Part shown: piece by piece, positions 13,508-21,782 of the stretch | How the letters are laid out: each line of letters opens with the position of its first letter | Position numbering within the stretch: position 1 is the first letter of the stretch | Assembly: GCA_013347225.1 (NCBI GenBank) | Contig: CP054595.1 | Coordinates: forward strand, 2,414,415-2,478,414 | Source of the DNA: Candidatus Accumulibacter similis | Lineage (GTDB): Bacteria; Pseudomonadota; Gammaproteobacteria; Burkholderiales; Rhodocyclaceae | Reading direction: 5' to 3' | Length of the DNA: 64,000 bases | The notes under the pieces: model-generated | Database searches by the model: none | Told to the model about the DNA's origin: nothing | Seen by the model: only the letters and a program-made list of their open reading frames with translations | Translations under genes and position numbers: made by a program

Positions 13508-16393
13508 TCAGAGCGGAAGAACAGGGGAAGAACGCAACACCACGCGAAAACCGAAGTGGCCAAAGCGGTCGTCCGGGGGATACCTGCTGCGGATGCCACA
13601 GCGCGCATCGGCCCGGAGACCGACCCACGAGCCACCGCGCACGACCCGCCACACGTCGTCCGGTGCCCCCGGATCCTCGCGTAGCCGATCGTTGGCGTCA
13701 TACGGGTAGACGAAGTCCGGCTTCTGCCAATCGGTACCCCAGAGGCTTCGCGTCCACTCCCAGACGTTGCCGCCGAGGTCCTCGCAGCCATACGGGCTCT
13801 GGCCGCCCGTGAAGATGCCCGGGGTACTCGTGTCGCCGATGCTCATCTCCGCATTGGCCCACTCGCCGCCCCAGTCGTCGCCCCAGGGGTAGCTGCGTCT
13901 TGGCAACGGGTTGTCCCGAAGCGGCGCGTCGCTGGCTGCGAATCCCTGGGCGATGCTCTCCAGCCGGATCGCACGCGGGATCTGCAGTCCGCCTCGAGCC
14001 GCCTTTTCCCATTCGGGTTCCGACGGCAGAGAGACGGCCCAGCCGGCCGGCAGCCGCTCGAGCCAGAGCTCGGTCAGCCAGGCGCAGAAGGCACGCGCAT
14101 CGTGCCAATTGACGTTCACGACCGGCCGGTTCGCCGGCGCGCGCAGCGCGGCCGCGTCATGCTCCGAGTAGGCGCCGGCCGTGACGAACGCGGCGAACTG
14201 CGCGACGCTCACCGGTGCCTCGGCGATCCAGTAGTCGTAGTCGAGCGTCTCATTGGGGTGCAGCGGCGCATCCCTGTCATCTGGCTCTCCCATCCAGAAG
14301 GCGCCAGCAGGAACCTGCGCGAAGCGCATCGCGTCGACTTCGAGCAGATGCCGGCGCGGATCGCCGAGCCGCGCCAGCACGTCGCCGGCGAGCGCGCGCT
14401 GCCGGGCGGCGACGCCGCCGTCGGCCGGCGGCACCGGCAGCGAGGCGGCGAGCCAGCCGGCGACGCGGGTGGCGATCGCGCGCGTGCGGTCACGCTGGCG
14501 GACGGCGTCGACGCCGATCTCGAGCAACTGCATGCCGGCGAGCAGCGCGCAGCTCCAGTCGGCGGCCGTCGGAGTCTTCTCGCGGCGAAAGTCGTCGATG
14601 CTCGTGCCGCCGATCAGCTCGTCGGCGGCGGTCGCGCCGCGCTCGGACCTGGCGACTCGTGCCGCCAGCGTCAGGACGATCTGCCAGTGTCCCGGCGCCT
14701 CGCGCGCCAGGCGCGCGCAGTCGGCGGCGAATTCCGGTCGTGCCGCGAGATGGCAGGCGGCGAGAAACTCCTGGAAGGTGCGATGCGGGAAGGCGAACTG
14801 CCGCTCGCCGTGGCGTTCGCCCTGGCCGAGCAGCAGCCCGGCGCGCTTCTCGATGTAGTCGACGACGATGGCGGCCTTGTCCCAACTGCCGCCGAGCAGC
14901 GGCCGGAAGGCGAGCAGCAGACGGCTTTCAGCGATGTCGGCGGTGCCGCCGGCGTCGCCCGGGCCAGCCCTGGCGGCGCCGAGGTCGCGGTCGGCGACGA
15001 CGCTCTCGGCATGCACCGTGAACGCCAGTTCCTCGAGGGTCTCCCGCAGGTCGGCGAGCTTCAGCGTCGGCATCTCGAGGGCATCGAGCAGTGCCCTGTC
15101 GGCGCCGATCTGCCGGTTCCAGCGCAGCAGCAGCAGGTCGACCGAGTCGTTGTACAGATCGGCGCGGTCGTCGGGCAGGCGGCCGCGGCTGGCGTGCAGC
15201 GAGGCCATCAGCGTCAGCAGCAGCGGGTTGCGCGCCAGCGGCTTGAGGTCCGGGCGATGGCGGGCGGTGAGCAGGTCGTCGCACTTGCGTTCGGCGTCGC
15301 CGGGCGACAGCCACTGCCGCCGGACGAGGGTCGCGTACCAGCCGCGGATGAAGCGCTCGATCTGCCCGTCGTCGAAATCGGCGAGCGCGTAGACGCCCTG
15401 CGCCGGGTCCGCGCCGGCGGGCCAGGCGTAGGGGCGGGCGGTGAACAGGAAGCGGCAGCGATCGCCGGCACCGCGCATCAACTGCCTGACGGCGCCGACG
15501 ACGCGCTGCCGGCTGGCGTCGTCGCCGCATTCGTCGAGGCCGTCGAGGACGATCAGCGCGCCGTGGTCGCGGGCGATCCGCTGCACGAACCTCTTGGTCT
15601 CGGGCGAGAGGCCGTAGCCGCTGGCGTCGAGGTCGCGGCCGATGAAATCCCAGAGGTCGCCGGCGTGTGCCGCCGCGCCGGCGGGGAGCTGCTCGGCGAA
15701 GCGGCGCAGGACGACGCGGATCGGCAGCAGCGCACCGTGGCGCCACTGCTCGCCGAGGCTGGCGAGCACCTCGTCGTGCCCCTGCCAGGCCTGCGCCAGC
15801 GCCAGCAGGACGCTGGCGCCGAAGGTGCTCTTGCCGCTGCCGGCGGCGCCGAGCAGCGTCAGCTCGCGGTGTTCCGCCAGCGCCTCGAGCGCCGGCACGG
15901 CGCGCGTCGCGCGTTTCTCCTCCATTTCCGCACGCGCGTTGCGCACCGCGCTGCGGCTGCGCTGCAGCCACTGCGCCAGAGTCATCTCCTGCGGGATGTG
16001 CAGTTGCGTCGCCAGCGGCACGTAGACGTCGGCGAGCTGCAGCGGCTCGCGCCGGCCGTCGCTGGCGCTGAGGTCGATCTCGCCGAGCCTGAGGCCCGCA
16101 AGCTCGCCGGCGAGCGCGGCGAGATAATGCGCGATGACCGCCTTGGCCTCGGCCGGGTCTTCACCGTGGTGGACGATCCGGTTGATGACCTGGACGAAGT
16201 CGCGACCGATGAAATGCCCGCCGGCGTTGACCGCGCCGGCGACGGCTGCGCCGCCGCCGGTGTCGATCGCCTGCGCGGGGTGGTCTGCGTCGCCCTGCTG
16301 CCGCGCCGCGAGTTGCGCCTGCAGTTCGGCGATCTGGCGCTGCAGCCGGAAGATGTCGTCGGCGCTGCCCGGCGTGGTGGGTTCGCTGGCCAT
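13508..16393 (-). CDS. NACHT NTPase with C-terminal FGE/C-type-lectin domain (copy 2)
   Basis: A 961-residue STAND NTPase with the same plan as copy 1 but little identity outside the C-terminus. Order: a coiled-coil-like N-terminus (about 14-33), a glycine-rich module (44-66, ending AGGHFIGRDFVQVI), Walker A GAAGSGKST (182-190), Walker B ALIVLDGLDEC (279-289), a helical arm with FPHRTFQEFLAACHL, and an FGE/CLec domain from about 680 (GAFWMGEPDD, VSVAQFAAF, LPSEPEWEKAARGG, GNVWEWTRSLWG, RGGSW). Residues 919-957 form the variable segment. The ATG at 16393 lies 9 bp after the TIR-like gene, so the two form an operon. The likely role is a NLR-type sensor whose C-terminal tip binds a ligand and whose NACHT domain oligomerises to trigger the TIR-like partner. 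Confidence 0.87.
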   Translation of the reverse strand: MASEPTTPGSADDIFRLQRQIAELQAQLAARQQGDADHPAQAIDTGGGAAVAGAVNAGGHFIGRDFVQVINRIVHHGEDPAEAKAVIAHYLAALAGELAGLRLGEIDLSASDGRREPLQLADVYVPLATQLHIPQEMTLAQWLQRSRSAVRNARAEMEEKRATRAVPALEALAEHRELTLLGAAGSGKSTFGASVLLALAQAWQGHDEVLASLGEQWRHGALLPIRVVLRRFAEQLPAGAAAHAGDLWDFIGRDLDASGYGLSPETKRFVQRIARDHGALIVLDGLDECGDDASRQRVVGAVRQLMRGAGDRCRFLFTARPYAWPAGADPAQGVYALADFDDGQIERFIRGWYATLVRRQWLSPGDAERKCDDLLTARHRPDLKPLARNPLLLTLMASLHASRGRLPDDRADLYNDSVDLLLLRWNRQIGADRALLDALEMPTLKLADLRETLEELAFTVHAESVVADRDLGAARAGPGDAGGTADIAESRLLLAFRPLLGGSWDKAAIVVDYIEKRAGLLLGQGERHGERQFAFPHRTFQEFLAACHLAARPEFAADCARLAREAPGHWQIVLTLAARVARSERGATAADELIGGTSIDDFRREKTPTAADWSCALLAGMQLLEIGVDAVRQRDRTRAIATRVAGWLAASLPVPPADGGVAARQRALAGDVLARLGDPRRHLLEVDAMRFAQVPAGAFWMGEPDDRDAPLHPNETLDYDYWIAEAPVSVAQFAAFVTAGAYSEHDAAALRAPANRPVVNVNWHDARAFCAWLTELWLERLPAGWAVSLPSEPEWEKAARGGLQIPRAIRLESIAQGFAASDAPLRDNPLPRRSYPWGDDWGGEWANAEMSIGDTSTPGIFTGGQSPYGCEDLGGNVWEWTRSLWGTDWQKPDFVYPYDANDRLREDPGAPDDVWRVVRGGSWVGLRADARCGIRSRYPPDDRFGHFGFRVVLRSSPVLPL
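13532..13648 (-). repeat. Candidate DGR variable region (VR2) in NACHT-FGE copy 2
   Basis: Partner of 6851-6967: the same 39 codons without gaps, identical ends (CGGGTCGTGCGCGG at the start; GGTTTTCGCGTGGTGTTGCG at the end) and variation concentrated in first and second codon positions. In 11 of the 13 amino-acid-changing codons at least one copy has an A at a varying site, as expected if the template has adenines there. The invariant 3' block would be the IMH-type end where mutagenic homing starts. Confidence 0.7.
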
Positions 16394-16402
16394 TGCGTCG
16401 CC

Positions 16403-17446
16403 TCAGGGTGCCTGCAATTTGCCGAGCACGAACCTCGTCACCGGGCCGACGGCGGCAGCGAGTGGCGGTGAGGCGAAAGTGCTCACGAGCGAAGCCACCG
16501 CGCCGGGTACCAGCGCGGCCAGAGCATCGAGCAGCCGGGCGAGGCGGCTGTCGTCGGCTTGCTCGCCCCTTGCCACTTCGGCCTCGATCTCGGCGAGTCG
16601 CTGCCGCGCCTCGGCCTGGCTGCGCGGCTCCGCGTGTTCGCTGACCGCGCTGAGCAGCGGCGCGAAGAGCGCCCCGATCTCGCTCGCCGGGACGCCCTGC
16701 GTGACGATGCGGTCACGGCCGACGAAATCGCCGCCGGCCTTGACGTTGCCGCCGACGTAGGCACCGCCGCCGGTTTCGATGCGCGGGCCGGTGTGGATCG
16801 GCCCGCGGTGGTTGCCGGCGATGAAGACGGCGCCGGCAGCGAGCGCCGGTCCGTCGCCCTGCGCGATGGCACCGTTGCCGTGCACGACGGCTTGGCGGAT
16901 GTGGTCGGCTCCGTCGCCCGCTTCGCGATCGCGCTCGAACCTCACGAAACCGTTGGCCGCGAGCTTCTCGAGTTGATCGCCGAAGTGGCGGCAGAGCTGG
17001 TCGGTGTTGCTGTAGACGGTCTGGAAGTGGCCGAGCTCCCTGAGCTTCTGCTGGAACGAGTGCAGGCTCTGCAGATCGCCGGCGCTGGCGGTTGCACGGT
17101 CGTCGGGCGAATCGCAGAAGTAGGTGAAGATGAACGGCCTGCTCGTCGCCTGGAACTGACCGACGGCGGTCGCGAACTCTTCCTCGGTATAGCGGCCGAC
17201 CTTGCTGCGGTAGAGCATCACGAAGACGTCGCACCGGCGGATTTCACGGTTGTACTCGTCCTGCAGGCGGGTCTTCGACAGCGCGTCGAGGAAGTCCTCC
17301 CAGACGATCGGGCGGAGGTAGGCTCCCTGTTCGATCCAGAGGTCGTTCCTGCGCCTGACGGCCATCTCGAACTCGCGCCGATGGTCGGCGAGTTCGGCCG
17401 ACGAGGCGAGGAAGATCCTGCGGGTGGTGATTGCGGTGGTCGGCAT
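16403..17446 (-). CDS. TIR-like effector with glycine-rich linker (copy B)
   Basis: A 347-residue protein. Residues 1-170 form a TIR-like/DUF4062-like domain (RIFLASSAELADHRREFE, CDVFVMLYRSKVGRYTEEEF with Glu88-90 at the place of the TIR catalytic Glu). Residues 188-248 are glycine-rich and repetitive (VVHGNGAIAQG, FIAGNHRGPIHTG, YVGGNVKAGGDFVGRDRI). Residues 250-347 are helical with a hydrophobic stretch near the end (about 310-345) that could enter a membrane. The GGDFVGRD element recurs in NACHT 2 (GGHFIGRD), which follows 9 bp downstream, and in weaker form in NACHT 1. Bacterial TIR domains commonly degrade NAD+ on activation. The family assignment is by motif reading, so a nuclease-like or structural role is not excluded. 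The ATG at 17446 is preceded by a leader conserved with copy A. Confidence 0.75.
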   Translation of the reverse strand: MPTTAITTRRIFLASSAELADHRREFEMAVRRRNDLWIEQGAYLRPIVWEDFLDALSKTRLQDEYNREIRRCDVFVMLYRSKVGRYTEEEFATAVGQFQATSRPFIFTYFCDSPDDRATASAGDLQSLHSFQQKLRELGHFQTVYSNTDQLCRHFGDQLEKLAANGFVRFERDREAGDGADHIRQAVVHGNGAIAQGDGPALAAGAVFIAGNHRGPIHTGPRIETGGGAYVGGNVKAGGDFVGRDRIVTQGVPASEIGALFAPLLSAVSEHAEPRSQAEARQRLAEIEAEVARGEQADDSRLARLLDALAALVPGAVASLVSTFASPPLAAAVGPVTRFVLGKLQAP

Positions 17447-17478
17447 CCTGCAGGCTCCGGCGAGTTGGCGTCGCCGAA

Positions 17479-17507
17479 ACCCTACACTGCACCAGGACCA
17501 AAGGCAA
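17479..17507 (-). promoter_or_regulatory. Promoter of the TIR-like/NACHT-FGE operon
   Basis: On the minus strand, TTGCCT (17502-17507), a 17-bp spacer, then TAGGGT (17479-17484). It matches the promoter before copy A at 8375-8403 in both boxes and spacing. The expected start is near 17472, about 26 bases before the ATG. Confidence 0.55.
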
Positions 17508-17557
17508 GCGGTCGCGCGGGCAGAGGCGGCGGGCCGCGTCTGCCCGCGGGCGTGCCT

Positions 17558-18532
17558 TCAGCGCAGCCCGAACCAGGCTTCGGCGTTGCCGTGCGCGACC
17601 TTCTCGGCCGTCGCCGGCGTCAGGTTGGCGAGCAGCCCGTTGCGGATCGCCTGCACGCTGGCCTCGTAGTCCTGCGGGTTCCCGGCCAGGTCGACACCGA
17701 CGACGAAGCGGTCGGGGTGGTCCTCGATCAGTTGCTGCCAGTCGCGCTCGAGCGTGCGGTCGTCGTAGACGGTGTAGCGGTTCTTCTGCAGCGGCCAGCC
17801 GCGCGCCGAGAGATCGCAGGCGGTGTTCGGGTATTGCTCGAAAAAGCGGCGCATGTCGGCTGCCGAAGAGACGCTGCCGCAATGCGACACGATCAGCCGC
17901 GCCTGCGGGCTGGACGCGGCCAGCGCGCCCACCTGCCGGACGGTGTCCGGGTGGTTCCATTGGGCATGGATGTTGAGTGGCCGGCCGTAGCGGGCAGCGA
18001 GGGCGAACAGCGCCTGCAGCGTGCCGCTGTCTGCCACCACCTTGAAGCGGCTGGTCGGGTCGGCGGCAGTGGTCAGCGCATTGACGTGGATCTCGCCGAT
18101 GACGCGTGCGCCGCGGTCACGCAGTTCGCCTTCGATGGTGGTCAGCATCTGCTGCACGGCGGGGGTGTCGGGGCTGGCGAACTCCGTCGCGTCGAGGTTG
18201 CGGTGCGTACTCTTCCACGGATGCTGGCCCGCGGGTCTGATGAAGCGCTGGCCCAGCGCCATCATCGCGGGCATGTTGTTGCCGCCGGCGCCGCCGGTCA
18301 GGCGCACGCCGTTGCGGTCCATCACCGCCAGCAGATCGGCGCCGTCGAAACCCTGGACGACGTGGTAGTGGCTGTCGATGATCGGCAGCCTGCCGGCACC
18401 GTCGACGCCGAGGACAGCCTCGGCAGCGGCGGCCGGATTTGCTGCCAGTGGTGGCGCGAAGGCGGCAACGAGCCAGAGGGAGGTGGTCCAGCGGCGGAGA
18501 CGCCGCAAGGGAAGGAATGAGGCGGATTCCAT
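17558..18532 (-). CDS. Exported amidohydrolase-family protein
   Basis: A 324-residue TIM-barrel amidohydrolase (amidohydrolase_2-like). Seen: an N-terminal basic-hydrophobic signal sequence (RRLRRWTTSLWLVAAFAPPLAA) for export, then the metal-binding strand IIDSHYHV, later His residues in EIHVNAL, NIHAQWNHPD and IVSHCG, and Asp in VGVDLAGNP, in the order expected for barrel strands 1, 5, 6 and 8. Such enzymes hydrolyse or decarboxylate small substrates with a divalent metal; the substrate is not readable. The ATG at 18532 begins the signal peptide. It stands alone between the accessory island and the methyltransferase and marks the return to ordinary gene content. Confidence 0.82.
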   Translation of the reverse strand: MESASFLPLRRLRRWTTSLWLVAAFAPPLAANPAAAAEAVLGVDGAGRLPIIDSHYHVVQGFDGADLLAVMDRNGVRLTGGAGGNNMPAMMALGQRFIRPAGQHPWKSTHRNLDATEFASPDTPAVQQMLTTIEGELRDRGARVIGEIHVNALTTAADPTSRFKVVADSGTLQALFALAARYGRPLNIHAQWNHPDTVRQVGALAASSPQARLIVSHCGSVSSAADMRRFFEQYPNTACDLSARGWPLQKNRYTVYDDRTLERDWQQLIEDHPDRFVVGVDLAGNPQDYEASVQAIRNGLLANLTPATAEKVAHGNAEAWFGLR

Positions 18533-18976
18533 TGTCGCTCCTCACACATTGACAGGAGGGCGGTCTCGCCGCGTCGCGTCGTGCGACGCTGGCGCCGCCC
18601 TTTGCATCGGGGATGTCACAATCAGGATAGGAAACGCCGTGGCGGTATGCAAATCCCGCACCCTGGCCGCAGGCAGCCGCCGGGCCGCCGGCCCTGTGCA
18701 GCCGGGCCGCCGGACGCAGGTCGTCGTCGACGGTTCCTGCATGGGCCGCGCGGCAGCAGGCGGAAAAGGCGACGAAGGCGCAGAGGCGAGAACGCGGCAG
18801 GCGGCTGGTCGATCGTCCGGACGAGAGCTCGAGGAGTGCTTGCGGCGGCGATGCCCGGGAAGCGGGAGCGAGCCGCGCCGACCGCGTGCGCCACGGTGAA
18901 CGGTGCGATAATCGGCGGCCTCCGGCTGCGGCCGCCACGCTCGCGTTGCGCGGGCACCCGATCGAATGCGTCATCG
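18533..18976. other. Intergenic region between divergent genes
   Basis: These 444 bases separate the amidohydrolase (minus) from the methyltransferase (plus). No gene is supported; the open frames here are GC-biased shadows. One possible extended -10 (TGC then GATAAT, 18904-18912) precedes the methyltransferase by about 65 bases, but no -35 is clear. Confidence 0.5.
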
Positions 18977-19810
18977 ATGAACAACGAAGAATCGTCACGG
19001 CAGCGGCTGCTCGAGATCAATCGCCAGCAGGCCGAGTTCTACGAGCACGACCTGTACGTGCAGCGCGACCGGCAGAGCCTGCCGGTGCGCATCTGGGGCG
19101 CGGTGCGCGACAGCCTGCACCGCTTCCGCCAGGAAACCGGAATCGGCAGTGCGGCGGACGATCTGCACCAGGTGTGGCTCGGCGACCTGGCGGGCAGCAA
19201 GGTCCTCGACCTCGGCGTCGGTTGCGGCAACGCGCTGTCGATCGATATCGCCCGGCGCTGTCGCGAGTACCACGCGATCGACCTCAGCGAGCGGCTGGCG
19301 GCGAGCTTCCAGCAGGCACTGCTGGCGGAGGGTCTGCAGCATGCGCGTTCGTATCGCGCCGACTTCCTTGCCGACGACTTCGCCGAGCGGGACTTCGACA
19401 TCATCTACGCGCTCGGGGTCGCCCACCATTTCGAGGATTTCGACCTGTTCCTGGCGACCGCGCAGCAGCGGCTGAAGCCCGGCGGCAGGATGATCACCTA
19501 CGATCCGCTGAACACCTTCTGGGCGTCACGGCTGCTGCGGGCGATTTTCCGGCCGTTCCAGAACGACGCCGCCTGGGAGTGGCCGTTCGAGCGCAGGAAC
19601 TTCGAGCTGATCGGCAGGCGGTTTCGCATCGAGGCGGTGCAGGGGACGCTCGGCCGCTCGAAATGGGCTTTCCCGCTGCTCGCGCTCAACCCGCGGTGGG
19701 CGATTCGCCGCGGCCGCCGGGCGCACCTTCGCGATCTGGCGGAATGCAACCGCATCGCACCACCGTTGTTCGGCTGCCTGCACGTGACGATGTGCCTCGT
19801 CCGCGAATGA
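18977..19810 (+). CDS. Class I SAM-dependent methyltransferase
   Basis: A 277-residue methyltransferase. Seen: motif I VLDLGVGCGNALSI, an acidic strand end EYHAIDLSE, the post-motif FDIIYALGVAHHFEDFD (motif IV region) and a LKPGGRMITYDPLN segment typical of class I enzymes acting on small molecules or lipids. The open frame extends upstream to 18581, but the ATG at 18977 starts a helical N-terminus (EESSRQRLLEINRQQAEFYEHD) and follows a possible extended -10; it is preferred. A basic, hydrophobic C-terminus (WAFPLLALNPRWAIRRGRR) hints at membrane contact. It ends 40 bp from the convergent phosphoribosyltransferase. The substrate is unknown. Confidence 0.82.
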   Translation: MNNEESSRQRLLEINRQQAEFYEHDLYVQRDRQSLPVRIWGAVRDSLHRFRQETGIGSAADDLHQVWLGDLAGSKVLDLGVGCGNALSIDIARRCREYHAIDLSERLAASFQQALLAEGLQHARSYRADFLADDFAERDFDIIYALGVAHHFEDFDLFLATAQQRLKPGGRMITYDPLNTFWASRLLRAIFRPFQNDAAWEWPFERRNFELIGRRFRIEAVQGTLGRSKWAFPLLALNPRWAIRRGRRAHLRDLAECNRIAPPLFGCLHVTMCLVRE

Positions 19811-19850
19811 AGACGGTGGCGGCGGCCAGGCAGCGGGCGCTGCTCCGGCG

Positions 19851-20402
19851 CTAGGCGCCCGGACGCACCAGTTCGATCGAGAAGTCGGCCTCGTAGGGTG
19901 GCACGTGAACTTCGACGATCGAGCCCGCGGGCATGTCGAGTCGCAGGCCGGCGACGTCGGCATGGATCGGCAGCAGGCTGACACCGCGATCGACGAGGAC
20001 TGCGCTGACGATCCGCGCGGCGCCGCGTTGGACCAGGTGCTGGACGACACGAAGCAGCGAATGACCGCGGTAGAGCACGTCATCGACGACGAGCACGTTC
20101 CGTCCGTCGAGATCGGCGACGGTCGATGCCGTGTCTTCGCTGAGCCGGGTCTGCGGATAGAGCAGGCTCAGATCGTCGCCGTAGCGTTTGACGGCCAGCT
20201 CGAGTCGTAGCGCCGGCTGCACACCACGTCTGGCCAGACGTTCGGCAAGCCGTTCGGCCAGCGGCGCGCCGCGGCGCCGGATGCCGACGAGGACGATGTC
20301 GTCGTCGTTGCCCAGCAAGGCGGCGAGGCGGGCCGCCATGCTGTCCAGTACCGGTTCGAGCTGCCGTTCGTCGTAGATGCAGAAGCGGGTATTCTGGTTC
20401 AT
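19851..20402 (-). CDS. PyrR-like phosphoribosyltransferase
   Basis: A 183-residue type I PRTase. Seen: VLVGIRRRGAPLAERLAERL near the N-terminus and the PRPP loop VLVVDDVLYRGHSL, both close to PyrR (pyrimidine operon attenuator / uracil PRTase), where the loop is usually DDVLYTGRT. Here TGRT is replaced by RGHS, so affinity or specificity may differ. The central LYPQTRLSED segment also fits PyrR. It sits 36 bp downstream of pncB on the same strand and so shares an NAD/nucleotide salvage operon rather than a pyr operon. A role as a salvage PRTase or regulator is inferred. The ATG at 20402 (MNQNTRF) is the natural start. Confidence 0.8.
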   Translation of the reverse strand: MNQNTRFCIYDERQLEPVLDSMAARLAALLGNDDDIVLVGIRRRGAPLAERLAERLARRGVQPALRLELAVKRYGDDLSLLYPQTRLSEDTASTVADLDGRNVLVVDDVLYRGHSLLRVVQHLVQRGAARIVSAVLVDRGVSLLPIHADVAGLRLDMPAGSIVEVHVPPYEADFSIELVRPGA

Positions 20403-20438
20403 CGTCTGGCATTTCGCAGGGGTGGCGGAGTCTGCAGC

Positions 20439-21782
20439 TCAGGGTTGCAGGCCAGTCGCGCGGTCGGCAGCTTCGGCGAGCTGCTTCAGGGCAGGCGCGA
20501 CGGTCACCGGATAGGGTGGTGCGGCTGCCAGGCGTTGCAGCGGTTCGGGCAGGCGGGCGAGTTCGTCGCGCAAGTGCGCGCGCACGGCGCTGAGCGGGGG
20601 CGAGGGAGCGAGTCGCCGCCCGTTGCGCATCACCGGCAGCAGGAGATCGCCCGCCGCCTGCTGGTCGCCGACGACCGTCAGGGTGTCGCCCGCCATCGTC
20701 CCGTCGGCATGGTAGCGGCGGCAGATCCGCTTGCGACCGGGCCAGGTCAGCTTGCCTTCCGATCGCTTGCGGCGTGGTGTCCCGGCATACTCCTGCAGCT
20801 TGTAGGCGCAGTCGAGATAGGGTTTGTCGGCGGAGGTGTTCATGCGCGTGCCGACACCGAAGCCGTCGATCGGTGCGCCCGCCTGCAGCAGGTCGCGAAT
20901 GCCGTATTCGTCGAGGTTGCCGCTCGCCAGAATCCGCACCTGTGCCTGTCCACCAGCATCGAGGATGGCGCGCACGCGCCGTGCGTGTTCGCCGAGATCG
21001 CCGCTGTCGATGCGGACCGCGTTGACCTGCCGCCCTTCGGCCGCCAGCTTCGGGAGCAGTGTGAGGAGCTTGCGCGCCGCCTGCTCGGTGTCATAGGTGT
21101 CGATCAGCAAGGTCGAGCCGGCGGGTTGCGAGCGGGCAAAATGCTCGAACGACTCGCTTTCGCTGTCATGCGCCTCGATGTACGAGTGGGCCATCGTACC
21201 GAAGAGCGGAATTCCCCAGCGCTTCCCGGCGAGGACCGTCGCGGTGCCGGTGAAACCGGCGAGATGGCTGGCGCGGGCTGAGAGGAGGCCGGCTTCGGCG
21301 CCATGCGATCGGCGCAGGCCGAAATCGACGAGCGTGCGGCCGGCGGCGGCGAGGACACAGCGGACCGCCTTGGCTGCGATCATCGTCTGGAATTGCAGGA
21401 GGTTGATGATCCGCGTTTCGACGAGCTGCGCCTCGCGAGTCGGCGCAATGACGCGCAGCAGGGGCTCGTCGGCGAAGCACAGCGTGCCTTCGGGCAGCGC
21501 ATCGACGTCGCCGCTGAAGTGCCAGTCGGCGAGCGAAGCGACGAAATCCGGGCGAAAACGCCCGCAGTCGCGCAGCCAGTCCAGTTCGTCGGCCGAGAAA
21601 CGGGCGTTCTCGAGATGGTCGAGCACCTGTTCGAGGCCGGCGGCGACGAGAAAGTTGCGCTGTTCCGGCAGCTTGCGGACGAAGAACTCGAATACCGCCG
21701 TCTCGTTCATGGCGCGCGCGAAATAGGCCTGCAACATGGTGAACTGGTAGAGGTCGGTCAGCAGCAGGCTTTCCGGATTCAC
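20439..21782 (-). CDS. pncB: Nicotinate phosphoribosyltransferase
   Basis: A 447-residue enzyme that forms nicotinate mononucleotide from nicotinate and PRPP with ATP hydrolysis (Preiss-Handler pathway). Seen: LLTDLYQFTMLQAYF at the N-terminus, DFGLRRSHG, GTMAHSYIEAHDSE (with the phosphorylated-type His), RIDSGDLGEHARRVR, ASGNLDEYGI and GVGTRMNTSADKPYL, all hallmark segments. The GTG start at 21782 overlaps the pncA stop as GTGA (21779-21782), so translation is coupled. Together with pncA it converts nicotinamide to NaMN. NAD synthetase nadE is also in the window (41000-42610). Length and motifs are normal. Confidence 0.95.
   Translation of the reverse strand: MNPESLLLTDLYQFTMLQAYFARAMNETAVFEFFVRKLPEQRNFLVAAGLEQVLDHLENARFSADELDWLRDCGRFRPDFVASLADWHFSGDVDALPEGTLCFADEPLLRVIAPTREAQLVETRIINLLQFQTMIAAKAVRCVLAAAGRTLVDFGLRRSHGAEAGLLSARASHLAGFTGTATVLAGKRWGIPLFGTMAHSYIEAHDSESESFEHFARSQPAGSTLLIDTYDTEQAARKLLTLLPKLAAEGRQVNAVRIDSGDLGEHARRVRAILDAGGQAQVRILASGNLDEYGIRDLLQAGAPIDGFGVGTRMNTSADKPYLDCAYKLQEYAGTPRRKRSEGKLTWPGRKRICRRYHADGTMAGDTLTVVGDQQAAGDLLLPVMRNGRRLAPSPPLSAVRAHLRDELARLPEPLQRLAAAPPYPVTVAPALKQLAEAADRATGLQP

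Noticed and set aside
14102..16471. A 789-codon frame on the plus strand across NACHT copy 2
   Set aside because: Antisense GC shadow of the NACHT gene; the product is low-complexity.
2758..17446. A reverse transcriptase or template repeat for the proposed DGR within the island
   Set aside because: No frame shows the YxDD-type catalytic motif or an accessory-gene signature, and no third copy of the 117-base variable region was found; the third hairpin element has none attached.
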